DNA of 64,000 bases, from NCBI RefSeq assembly GCF_015097055.1, contig NZ_AP023366.1, positions 596,501-660,500 on the forward strand, read 5' to 3'. This stretch comes from Effusibacillus dendaii. Its GTDB lineage: Bacteria > Bacillota > Bacilli > Tumebacillales > Effusibacillaceae. The notes beneath the pieces were generated by a model. It saw only the letters and a program-made list of their open reading frames with translations. It ran no database searches and was not told where the DNA came from. The position numbers and the translations under genes were made by a program. This document shows, piece by piece, positions 17,597-24,947 of this stretch; position 1 is the stretch's first letter; every line of letters begins with the position of its first letter.

Positions 17597-18406
17597 ATGA
17601 AAGCACAAGTGATTCATGAATTCGGGGATACATCCGTATTCTAATTGACAGAAGTTCCCAAACCTGAAGTGATACCTGGTCATGTTCTTATACGTGTAGC
17701 CGCATCAAGTGTCAATCCAATCGATATAAAAATCCGGCAAGGTTTCGTAAAGGGAGTAGCCCCGGATTTTCCCGCTATTCTGCACGGGGATGTTGCCGGA
17801 GTAGTAGAAGAAGTGGGAGAAGGAGTGACAACTTTCCGGCCAGGAGACGAAGTTTATGCTTGCGCCGGCGGTTTTAAGGGTACAGGGGGTGCCCGTGCCG
17901 ATTATATGCTGGCAGATGCCGCGCTAGTCGCTCGTAAACCTCGTTCTCTGACAATGAGAGAGGCGGCAGCATTTCCTCTGGTCTCCATTACCGCTTGGCA
18001 GGCGCTGATCGATAGGGACAACGTCCGTCCCGGACAAAACGTGCTGATTCATGCGGCCACTGGAGGTGTAGGCCATATCGGGATCCAGCTGGCCAAATGG
18101 GCGGGAGCAACCGTTTATACTACGGGCTCTTCCAAAGATAAGCTGCAGACAGGGAAGGAACTGGGAGCGGATTTCGGAATTAAATATCGAGAAGAAACGG
18201 TGGAAGAATATGTTAAAAAATACACGAACGGAAATGGCTTTGATGTAGTCTTTGATACGGTTGGCGGAGACAATTTAGATCGTTGTTACCAAAATCAATC
18301 GAAAGCGGCATGGAAGGAAGACCCGTTCCATATGCATGCCATTGCAGAATACGATATTATCGAATTCTCGCCGACGAAATACGATCCTCGCTTCTCCTGT
18401 TGTTAA
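17597..18406 (+). pseudogene. Zinc-type alcohol dehydrogenase-like quinone oxidoreductase, nonsense-mutated and truncated
   Basis: An ATG at 17597, preceded by GGGGGATTGG, begins MKAQVIHEFGDTSVF, then meets TAA at 17642 where the family has a glutamate (GAA to TAA). The same frame resumes LTEVPKPEVIPGHVL and runs through the Rossmann motif HAATGGVGHIGIQLA and FDVVFDTVGG. After residue about 230 family similarity stops and the sequence ends abruptly, so the C-terminal about 90 residues are replaced. A TTG at 17645 could restart translation but would lose the first strand. Members reduce quinones or enones with NADPH. Confidence 0.82.
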
Positions 18407-18931
18407 CTGACCCAACGTTCTAAAAGTTGCTTGTCGCATATACTGTAACAGAGGCCAATTCCCCTCTCCCATTTCGCACAATATGGAAGATAGTTTCAAC
18501 CTCTTTTCCTTTCTCACTCGGTTCGTTACAAATCACAAAGACCCCTGTTGGGGTCATTGATGAGTAATGGGCCTTTTTGCAGTTGATTGGAATACCGGTA
18601 ACGATCTGGTATAACGTTTTGAAAATACTATCAGTTTATGCCAAAATACGGTATCCTTGGTATAGAGAGCTAGTCGGGAGAGGATACCAATGGCAGCCTA
18701 CTATAAAAAACCTGTACTTGGGGTAGTACCAACTGGTACTACCCCTATTTATGGTCTTTGGCACCTTCATCAAATTGAAATAAGATGAAAATTGTGAGAA
18801 AATAGGAAAATCAACTTACAAGATTAGCCAAGAGACAATCAATAAACTTGCCGAGGTAAACGAGGGGATCAAACGCATTCATTTTGACCCGTCTTTTGCA
18901 TCCACAAATAAAATCAGGGAGGAAACATGCG
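18407..18931. other. Gene-poor interval with three inverted repeats
   Basis: About 520 bp with no convincing gene. It contains GACCCC-TGTT-GGGGTC (18540-18555), a widely spaced GGTATCC...GGATACC pair (about 18648-18689), and a perfect 12-bp hairpin, GGGGTAGTACCA/TGGTACTACCCC with a two-base loop (18720-18745). An open but start-less frame (about 18810-18930, reading KISQETINKLAEVNEG) runs into the next gene and may be a gene fragment. The interval could be a small mobile-element remnant or a leader of the FAA-hydrolase gene. Confidence 0.5.
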
Positions 18932-19789
18932 TTGAAACTGCTTACTTTTCGTTCAGGGAAAGAATTAAAAACCGGAGTAAAGACAGATAAAGGTGTATTG
19001 CCCGTTCCGTACAGCGTAGACGAACTGCTTGCGAGTGAAGATGCTCGTGGAAAATTGACTGACTTTGTAAACAGCAAAATTTCCGGGGGAGCTGACAACC
19101 TATTTTTGGATGAGGAAACTCTTGACCTGGCTCCTTGTGTGCCAAATCCGGGAAAAATCATTTGCGTCGGACTCAATTACCGCAAGCATGCGGAAGAATC
19201 AAACATGCCGATCCCCGAATATCCAATTCTCTTTAACAAGTTTAACAACAGTGTAAGCGGTCATGGGGATGCGGTTCCTCTTCCTCATACTTCTAAGCAA
19301 GTGGACTATGAGGCGGAATTGGTAATCGTGATAGGAAAAACTGCAAAACGGGTAACGAAAGAAGAAGCCTTGAATTACGTGTATGGTTACTGCGCGGGCA
19401 ATGATCTGTCTGCCCGTGATTTGCAATTCCGCACCAATCAATGGTTGCTTGGCAAAAGCTGCGACGGTTTCTGTCCGTTGGGTCCCTACCTGGTGACGGC
19501 GGATGAAGTAGGCAATCCGAATGATTTGGGTATCCGCGCCTATGTCAACGGTGAGATTCGGCAGAATTCCAATACGGCGGATATGATCTTCCATTGTGAC
19601 GAAATCGTCAGCTATATCTCGGAACATATGACACTGGAACCGGGCGATGTGATCCTTACGGGGACTCCTTCGGGCGTAATTATGGGTTATCCGAAGGAAC
19701 AGCAGGTTTGGTTGAAAGATGGAGATGAAGTGACCATCGAAATCGATAAGCTGGGTCGTTTAACGAACCGGTTAGTCAACCAGGCATAA
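18932..19789 (+). CDS. Fumarylacetoacetate hydrolase (FAH) family protein
   Basis: 285 residues from a TTG nine bases after AGGGAGGA; the upstream extension to 18884 has no ribosome site. The FAH catalytic domain motifs are visible: KIICVGLNYRKHAEESN, the metal-binding DYEAELVIVIGK acidic residues, GNDLSARDLQ, and the C-terminal GDVILTGTPSGV. Family members cleave C-C bonds in fumarylpyruvate-, ureidoglycolate- or homoprotocatechuate-type substrates with a divalent metal. The substrate here is unknown. It stands alone between decayed genes and rlmD. Confidence 0.9.
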   Translation: MKLLTFRSGKELKTGVKTDKGVLPVPYSVDELLASEDARGKLTDFVNSKISGGADNLFLDEETLDLAPCVPNPGKIICVGLNYRKHAEESNMPIPEYPILFNKFNNSVSGHGDAVPLPHTSKQVDYEAELVIVIGKTAKRVTKEEALNYVYGYCAGNDLSARDLQFRTNQWLLGKSCDGFCPLGPYLVTADEVGNPNDLGIRAYVNGEIRQNSNTADMIFHCDEIVSYISEHMTLEPGDVILTGTPSGVIMGYPKEQQVWLKDGDEVTIEIDKLGRLTNRLVNQA

Positions 19790-19997
19790 GGAGACCGGCG
19801 GTAGCCATGCGAAGTGGATTCTAAAGACTGACAATTCTAAAGACTGAGGGAGCTCCCGGGGAGATCAAGGTATATGATCTCCCCATCTCTTGTATGTGAA
19901 CTATATGTGATGCCGTCAGCTTTCGCTTTATCATTGGGAAAAGCATGCGACTTTGGTATAGTGGAAGAAACTACAGCGGAAACGGAGCGGGTACAGC

Positions 19998-21467
19998 ATG
20001 GTGCAAAATGTGAATAAGTCGCCGAACAAATCGCAAGCGGTCCATCAGCCGAAGAAGACAAAGCGGAAGCCACCCAGTCCCGCCAGAGCACCCTCCTCAG
20101 CCGAGGCGGTACAAGTGGGAGACCGAATTATCGTAACGATCAAACGAATTGGAATAAACGGTGAGGGAGTCGGTTACTACAGACGCAAGGCCGTTTTTAT
20201 CAAGGGCGCTCTGCCTGATGAAGTCGTCAAGGCGAAAATTACGAGAGTGGAGCCCAGTTACCTGAACGCGGACATCATCGAGCTGGAGAAACGGTCCCCC
20301 AACCGCCAGAAGCCGCCCTGTCCTGTCTATGAATCCTGCGGCGGCTGCCAACTGCAGCATATGACCTATCAGGCGCAGCTGAAGGCAAAGGAAGAACTTG
20401 TACGGGAATCGTTTCAGCGGTATGCCGGTCTTCACGAACTGCCGATACGTCCGATTCTTGGGATGACTGATCCATGGGACTACCGTAACAAAGCGCAATT
20501 GCAGGTTGGACGTGAAGGTGAAAAGATTATCACCGGTCTCTATGCGGCAGGGTCGCATCGCTTGGTTGACATCAGCGGGTGTGCCGTGCAGCACCCGATC
20601 GTTAATCGCGTTGTCGATCAGGTGAAGGCGATCCTATCGGAGCTCCGGATCCCGATCTACAATGAGCGTACTCGCGAGGGGGCGGTCCGAACCGTCGTCG
20701 CCAGAGTCGGCCAAGCTTCCGGGAACGTACAGCTGACGCTTATCACAGCTACCGACCGTCTGCCTGATTCCAAGCGGCTTGTGCAGCGCATCCGTGAGAC
20801 TCTCCCGATGGTCACCACTATTGCCCTGAATATCCATAAGGGCAAGTCACCGCTTGTATTCGGAGAGAAGACCGTCGTGCTATGGGGTCAGGACAGGCTG
20901 GAAGAAACGCTTGGCGACGTGCGCTTCTCCTTATCCCCACGCGCTTTTTTCCAGCTCAACCCGGAACAGACGGTGAAACTGTATAATACCGTGAGGGAGG
21001 CGGCCTCACTCAACGGCTCGGAGCTGGTCGTCGATGCTTATTGCGGTACAGGCACGATCGGCCTCTGGCTGGCGCCCCATGCCCGGGAGGTGCGGGGCAT
21101 CGAGATCATCCCTGAGGCAGTGCAGGACGCTCGGGACAATGCGCGCTCGAGCGGTATCGAAAATGCACACTTTTTCGAGGGCCGCGCCGAGCAGTTGCTG
21201 CCCGAGTGGGTCGAGCGCGGCATCAGACCTGACGTAGTCGTCGTCGACCCGCCACGGACTGGTTGCGAACGCCCTCTGCTGCAAGCTCTCGTACAAGCCC
21301 GTCCGGCAAGGTTGGTGTACGTGTCATGCAACCCGGCCACCCTGGCCAAGGATTGTCAGGTGCTGCTCAAGAGCGGATTTCACCTTGACTGGGTGCAGCC
21401 GGTAGATATGTTCCCGCATACGTCTCATGTGGAGTGCGTAATAGGAATGCAACGAATCGATACGTAG
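19998..21467 (+). CDS. rlmD: 23S rRNA (uracil-C5)-methyltransferase, RlmD/RlmCD type
   Basis: 489 residues. A basic Pro/Lys-rich N-terminal extension precedes a TRAM RNA-binding domain (about 36-95), followed by an iron-sulfur cluster motif CPVYESCGGC (near residue 108). The SAM-binding core has VVDAYCGTGTIGLWLA and VVVDPPRTGCERPLL, and the catalytic cysteine lies in VYVSCNPATLAKD (about 443). The gene is visibly more GC-rich than its neighbours. The last codons, HTSHVECV, coincide with a 15-bp sequence repeated at the far end of the downstream mobile element, so the final residues (IGMQRIDT) are probably supplied by the inserted element. Confidence 0.93.
   Translation: MVQNVNKSPNKSQAVHQPKKTKRKPPSPARAPSSAEAVQVGDRIIVTIKRIGINGEGVGYYRRKAVFIKGALPDEVVKAKITRVEPSYLNADIIELEKRSPNRQKPPCPVYESCGGCQLQHMTYQAQLKAKEELVRESFQRYAGLHELPIRPILGMTDPWDYRNKAQLQVGREGEKIITGLYAAGSHRLVDISGCAVQHPIVNRVVDQVKAILSELRIPIYNERTREGAVRTVVARVGQASGNVQLTLITATDRLPDSKRLVQRIRETLPMVTTIALNIHKGKSPLVFGEKTVVLWGQDRLEETLGDVRFSLSPRAFFQLNPEQTVKLYNTVREAASLNGSELVVDAYCGTGTIGLWLAPHAREVRGIEIIPEAVQDARDNARSSGIENAHFFEGRAEQLLPEWVERGIRPDVVVVDPPRTGCERPLLQALVQARPARLVYVSCNPATLAKDCQVLLKSGFHLDWVQPVDMFPHTSHVECVIGMQRIDT
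21426..21440 (+). other. Left attachment site (attL) core in the rlmD 3' end
   Basis: CATGTGGAGTGCGTA is identical to 33879-33893, inside the end of the serine recombinase gene. It encodes the conserved HVEC residues at the RlmD C-terminus. rumA/rlmD 3' ends are known insertion targets of large-serine-recombinase elements. Crossing-over between the two copies would excise about 12.45 kb. Confidence 0.7.
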
Positions 21468-21733
21468 AAATCCTTTATTTTCAACACTTTGCGCGTTTTA
21501 TGACTTTCACGGCAGACGGCAGTGATTTCAAAAATAAGGTATTGAAAGATAAAATTGGGGTTTCCGTTGTTTTGGACATGGATTTGGACGTCGTGTGTGT
21601 AGACATGTTGAATTCTTTTGTTTGAGATCACTACACTGCCAATTAGGAATTAGACCAAATGACAGGCAATTAGCGAAATGGACGTCCGAGGAAGTAAGAA
21701 ATATCAATTCATTTACTTTTGGAGTGATTTCTA

Positions 21734-22198
21734 ATGGATTGTTGTGCACCGTCTAATTTAATTGAAGCTGTAAGAACGGAGTGTCCTTCCTGCGGCGAAA
21801 AGGGCAAGAATGTGCAACTCATTACGCTAAAGTCCCTGCTTCGAGCGTCGCCATTAGAAACCATTGAACCGGAGAACTCTTACCTCTTTTGCTCTAATCC
21901 TGCTTGCTCTATTGTCTACTTCAGCAGGAACCATTCGCAAACGTTTGTGGAGAACGACCTGAAGGTGCCAGTATACCAAAAAAACCAGAGTGTAGATGTT
22001 CCCGTGTGTTACTGCTTTGAATGGACGAGAGAGCGGCTTCTTCAAACCGTTAATACCAATCAAAAACCTGCTAGCCAAATTAAAGCTCATGTTCAGGCGG
22101 GGCGATGTGGGTGTGAGGTAAACAACCCCCAAGGGGCTTGTTGCTTAGGTAATGTGAACGATTTTATACGGGGTTTCAAAGAGATTAAAAAACCTTGA
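21734..22198 (+). CDS. CopZ-type iron-sulfur/zinc metallochaperone-like protein
   Basis: 154 residues with two cysteine-rich parts. The N-terminal zinc-like domain has CPSCGEKG and later FCSNPACSIVYFS. The C-terminal part has VCYCFEWTRERL and the paired GRCGCEV and ACCLG cysteines, as in BFD-like [2Fe-2S] domains. This is the arrangement of the N-terminal half of archaeal CopZ and bacterial putative metallochaperones found beside copper or mercury resistance genes. No metal-transport gene lies adjacent. GGAGTG precedes the ATG. It lies just inside the left end of the rlmD-associated element, so it is probably cargo. Confidence 0.7.
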   Translation: MDCCAPSNLIEAVRTECPSCGEKGKNVQLITLKSLLRASPLETIEPENSYLFCSNPACSIVYFSRNHSQTFVENDLKVPVYQKNQSVDVPVCYCFEWTRERLLQTVNTNQKPASQIKAHVQAGRCGCEVNNPQGACCLGNVNDFIRGFKEIKKP

Positions 22199-22362
22199 TG
22201 ATTACATTGCGGTATGAACTAACTAGCAAGAACCTATAATCATATTTGATTAACAGAGAAGCATTTAAAAAGTTAGTGACTTACCGAAAAATTCATTAAA
22301 GCGTCGATATAGATGCCTTATACTTGAATGTCCAAGAGGACGCCCTTGCGGTGTTCTCTTTT

Positions 22363-23473
22363 TATATAGAGCTTGTTGAATAATTAATTGGCACGTTTCA
22401 TTCGATATTTTTCCTGATTCGAGTTTATTATCGGTTCCAAGGAGCTTTCGCACTGGTTGTTCCGGTAGACTTGTCTACCAGCCGATCACAAAGGTAAGCA
22501 AAAAGCACCCACATGACATGCCGTCGATACCGCTTTTGTCCAAATAGTCGTGGGTTTTCGAGGTGATATTGTACCTCTAGGGTCGAAAAGAACCTTTCTG
22601 CTGCCGATCTCTTGCGCAACATCCGTTTGCCAAGCCCAGTCTTCACATATCGGATATTTTGTTGTCGATATGGATCTTTGATATTCTCCAGTGACTTCGC
22701 TCTTCGGGGGTTCACCTCTGTCGCCAGATGAACACCCGTTTCATTGGCAGCCTGGAACAAACGTTTGTCGTCGTATGCTCCATCGGCCAAAATCATGAAG
22801 ATATCGAGTTGCACAACTTTTTTAAGTAGGTGCGGGAGTTGATTGTCGTAGACATTGGCAGTGGTTAGATCCCATGCCAACGGAATCCTGTCTTCCGAAA
22901 TAATGGCATGGAGTTTGTAGCCAATGTACCAACCTAATCGGGTTCCCTTCCCTTTACGAGCTTCTGAATCAAAGCGGGAAGCACGCAAAGAGGTACTGTC
23001 CCAAAAACAGATACGGGTTTTTGGTTGCAAGACAATCAGAGCAACTTGATAAATGTCTTCATATAGGGTGTCTTCCAGTTCTTGTGCCCGAATACACAGT
23101 GTGGAGTAGTCAGGCACAGATGTCAATCCAATTAGAGCCTGGGCAATTGGATCATGTTGCAAACGCCATTCAAGTTCTCGGAAACCATGAATTCGCTGAA
23201 ACGCTTGATAAACAAAACATTTTAGGATTTGTACATCCGAATAAAGCTTGGGACGACCCCTTCGGGGGCTGACTTCCTCCTGAAATTGTTCGAGCAAATG
23301 ATCAATTCGGGAAAATAACTGTAACAAAGGATTTTCTTTGGTGATGTTCAGTGCTAGAATCAAACTAGATCCGCCTTTCTTGGTGATGTTTGGTCGCACT
23401 TACATCTTACCAACAAATGGCGGATTTTTGTTGTTCATTTCAAGACAAGGATTTATTCAACAAGCTCTATATA
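22363..23473. mobile_element. Insertion sequence with IS4/IS5-type DDE transposase
   Basis: About 1.11 kb bounded by a perfect inverted repeat: TATATAGAGCTTGTTGAATA at the left (22363) and its complement at the right end (23454-23473). The central TATA probably represents the duplicated target. It contains one minus-strand transposase. The left flank holds a truncated minus-strand reading frame (to 22265, ending SIRHLYRRFNEFFGKSLTF) of unknown identity whose other part is not found beyond the right end, so a deletion accompanied the insertion. Confidence 0.85.
22428..23399 (-). CDS. Transposase, IS4/IS5-type DDE family
   Basis: 323 residues. The N-terminal helical region contains the RGRPKLYSDVQILKCF motif. 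The catalytic triad is suggested by FWDSTSLRASRFD, the LADGAYDDKRLF aspartate and the C-terminal K-R-S-A-A-E-R-FF-S segment with the final glutamate. It appears intact, with no stop or frameshift, and the element has matching ends, so it may be active. It moved into the degraded conjugative element. Confidence 0.88.
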   Translation of the reverse strand: MRPNITKKGGSSLILALNITKENPLLQLFSRIDHLLEQFQEEVSPRRGRPKLYSDVQILKCFVYQAFQRIHGFRELEWRLQHDPIAQALIGLTSVPDYSTLCIRAQELEDTLYEDIYQVALIVLQPKTRICFWDSTSLRASRFDSEARKGKGTRLGWYIGYKLHAIISEDRIPLAWDLTTANVYDNQLPHLLKKVVQLDIFMILADGAYDDKRLFQAANETGVHLATEVNPRRAKSLENIKDPYRQQNIRYVKTGLGKRMLRKRSAAERFFSTLEVQYHLENPRLFGQKRYRRHVMWVLFAYLCDRLVDKSTGTTSAKAPWNR

Positions 23474-23483
23474 GATATTTTTC

Positions 23484-23526
23484 AAAAAGCCGGTTGCCCT
23501 GAAATATTCAGCGCAACCGGCTTTTT
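23484..23526 (+). terminator. Strong Rho-independent terminator
   Basis: AAAAAGCCGGTTGC pairs perfectly with GCAACCGGCTTTTT. It lies between the IS right end and the parA stub, probably the end of an element gene removed by deletion. Confidence 0.85.
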
Positions 23527-23540
23527 GCGTGAAAGGAGAA

Positions 23541-24716
23541 ATGTCGGATGACCAAAGTGATTGCCCTCGCCAATCAGAAAGGCGGCGTGGGCAAGACCAC
23601 AACGGCGGTCAATTTGGGAATCGGTTTGGTTCGGTAATTGTGGTTCTATGCATTGTTATGGCGGTAGCCGCTGTCATTTCCTCTCCGTTCGGTATCTTTG
23701 TGTCCGGTGAAAATACGGATGCCGATGTCAAGCCGCTTTCCCAAATCGTTCAAGAGTTGGACGCTGAATTTGCCGCCAGACTGGTAGAGATACAGCAATC
23801 CGCTGGCAATGTAGACCGGGTGGAATATCATTATCCCGGTAGCGCGGACAATACGCGAATCGATAACTGGATGGACATTATTTCCGTCTTTGCCGTGAAG
23901 ACCGTCACGGATGTGGAAAACGGAATGGATGTGGCCACGCTTGATGCAACAAGAATCGGTATCATCCGATCGGTGTTTTGGGATATGAATTCGCTGGAAA
24001 CTCGTGTTGAGACGATAGAACATAAGGAAACGGTTACGGTTGAACAGGAGGACGGGAGCACCAGCGAAGAGACGATTACCCGATATGAGCGCATTTTGCA
24101 TATTACCGTCATTAGCCAAACTGCGGAGCAACAGGCAGATATATACCGCTTTACAAATGAACAGATGGAATTAATGAAGGAAATGCTGTCCGAGGAGTTT
24201 CGCCCGCTTATGTTTGCGATACTTGGTAAAGATGCGGATATTGGTTTGACGCCGGAGCAGCTTGATTTGGTTCAACAGCAGTTGCCCGAAGGCGAACTGG
24301 GCAGTGAAGCCGTTAAGTTGGCGCTGACTCGTCTAGGCGATCCGTACAGCCAACCGAAGGCCGGTCAGGACCACTTTACGGATTGCAGCTATCTCGTCCA
24401 ATGGGTTTATCGACAGCTAGGCATCAGCTTGCCGCGAACCGCAGCGGAACAGGCCAAATTTTGCGTGGAAAATGGACTGACCGTAAGCGCGGCGGATTTG
24501 GTTCCTGGCGATCTCGTGTTTTGGAGCTACGAGAGTAATGGCAGATTTATGAATATTACTCACGTTGGGATTTATGCTGGTGATGGTAAAGTAGTGGACG
24601 CTTCCTCAAGTCGCGGGCAGGTGGTGTATCGGGACTTGTTTGATTCGGATAAGCAAGTGTTGTTTGGCAGACCTGAAATTTTGGACATTGAGGCTGCCTT
24701 CGATACCTTCAATTAG
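23541..24716 (+). CDS. NlpC/P60-type peptidoglycan hydrolase of a conjugative element (N-terminus fused to out-of-frame parA)
   Basis: From the ATG at 23541 the first about 28 codons are the parA start read in another frame; similarity to the real protein begins at a membrane anchor (VIVVLCIVMAVAAVISSPFG). A long linker domain with ERILHITV typical of conjugative-element hydrolases follows. The C-terminal about 120 residues form NlpC/P60: the catalytic Cys in FTDCSYLVQWVY and the His in THVGIYAGDGKVVDASS. Such enzymes open the wall for the conjugation channel. The native cytoplasmic N-terminus is lost, so function is doubtful although the chimeric frame is open. None of the surrounding conjugation genes remain. 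Confidence 0.82.
   Translation: MSDDQSDCPRQSERRRGQDHNGGQFGNRFGSVIVVLCIVMAVAAVISSPFGIFVSGENTDADVKPLSQIVQELDAEFAARLVEIQQSAGNVDRVEYHYPGSADNTRIDNWMDIISVFAVKTVTDVENGMDVATLDATRIGIIRSVFWDMNSLETRVETIEHKETVTVEQEDGSTSEETITRYERILHITVISQTAEQQADIYRFTNEQMELMKEMLSEEFRPLMFAILGKDADIGLTPEQLDLVQQQLPEGELGSEAVKLALTRLGDPYSQPKAGQDHFTDCSYLVQWVYRQLGISLPRTAAEQAKFCVENGLTVSAADLVPGDLVFWSYESNGRFMNITHVGIYAGDGKVVDASSSRGQVVYRDLFDSDKQVLFGRPEILDIEAAFDTFN
23548..23637 (+). pseudogene. ParA family partition ATPase, N-terminal stub
   Basis: The ATG behind AAAGGAG begins MTKVIALANQKGGVGKTTTA, the deviant Walker A of ParA/Soj ATPases, then ends after 29 residues at a stop in foreign sequence. ParA is typically near the left end of clostridial-type integrative conjugative elements. 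The stub joins the NlpC/P60 gene through a deletion at about position 23625. Confidence 0.9.
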
Positions 24717-24886
24717 TGGTAACGAGAGAGTGAAAAGACACAAAACATTAGGTTGAGAGATTCAACTCGATTGTTTGAACAATCAAGAATATATTCTGGG
24801 CGAAGAGGGATTATAATTGAACACAAATAAATTTCAATAGTAGACAACACGACAAAGAGTAAATTAAATTTTCCATTGTTGTTGAA

Positions 24887-24920
24887 ACAAACAGGCATTC
24901 CCTGAGGATTGCCTGTTTGT
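24887..24920. terminator. Hairpin between the NlpC/P60 gene and the defence operon
   Basis: ACAAACAGGCA pairs perfectly with TGCCTGTTTGT around a 12-base loop in the 230-bp gap where the NlpC/P60 gene (plus) and helicase gene (minus) converge. No strong T-run is present in either direction, so termination efficiency is uncertain. Confidence 0.5.
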
Positions 24921-24947
24921 AGCAATTTATGTTATTGCTCGGTCTTT

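Noticed and set aside
18275..18517. 80-codon minus-strand frame across the oxidoreductase remnant end
   Set aside because: No ribosome site and no recognisable domain; it overlaps the pseudogene on the other strand.
21434..21625. 63-codon plus-strand frame directly after rlmD as an independent gene
   Set aside because: Its GTG lies inside the rlmD end and there is no ribosome site; it makes sense only as the continuation of the recombinase frame in the excised circle.
22265..22362. Minus-strand fragment ending SIRHLYRRFNEFFGKSLTF beside the IS
   Set aside because: It looks protein-like but is only about 30 codons before the IS end and the matching part is absent on the other side; not enough to name a gene.
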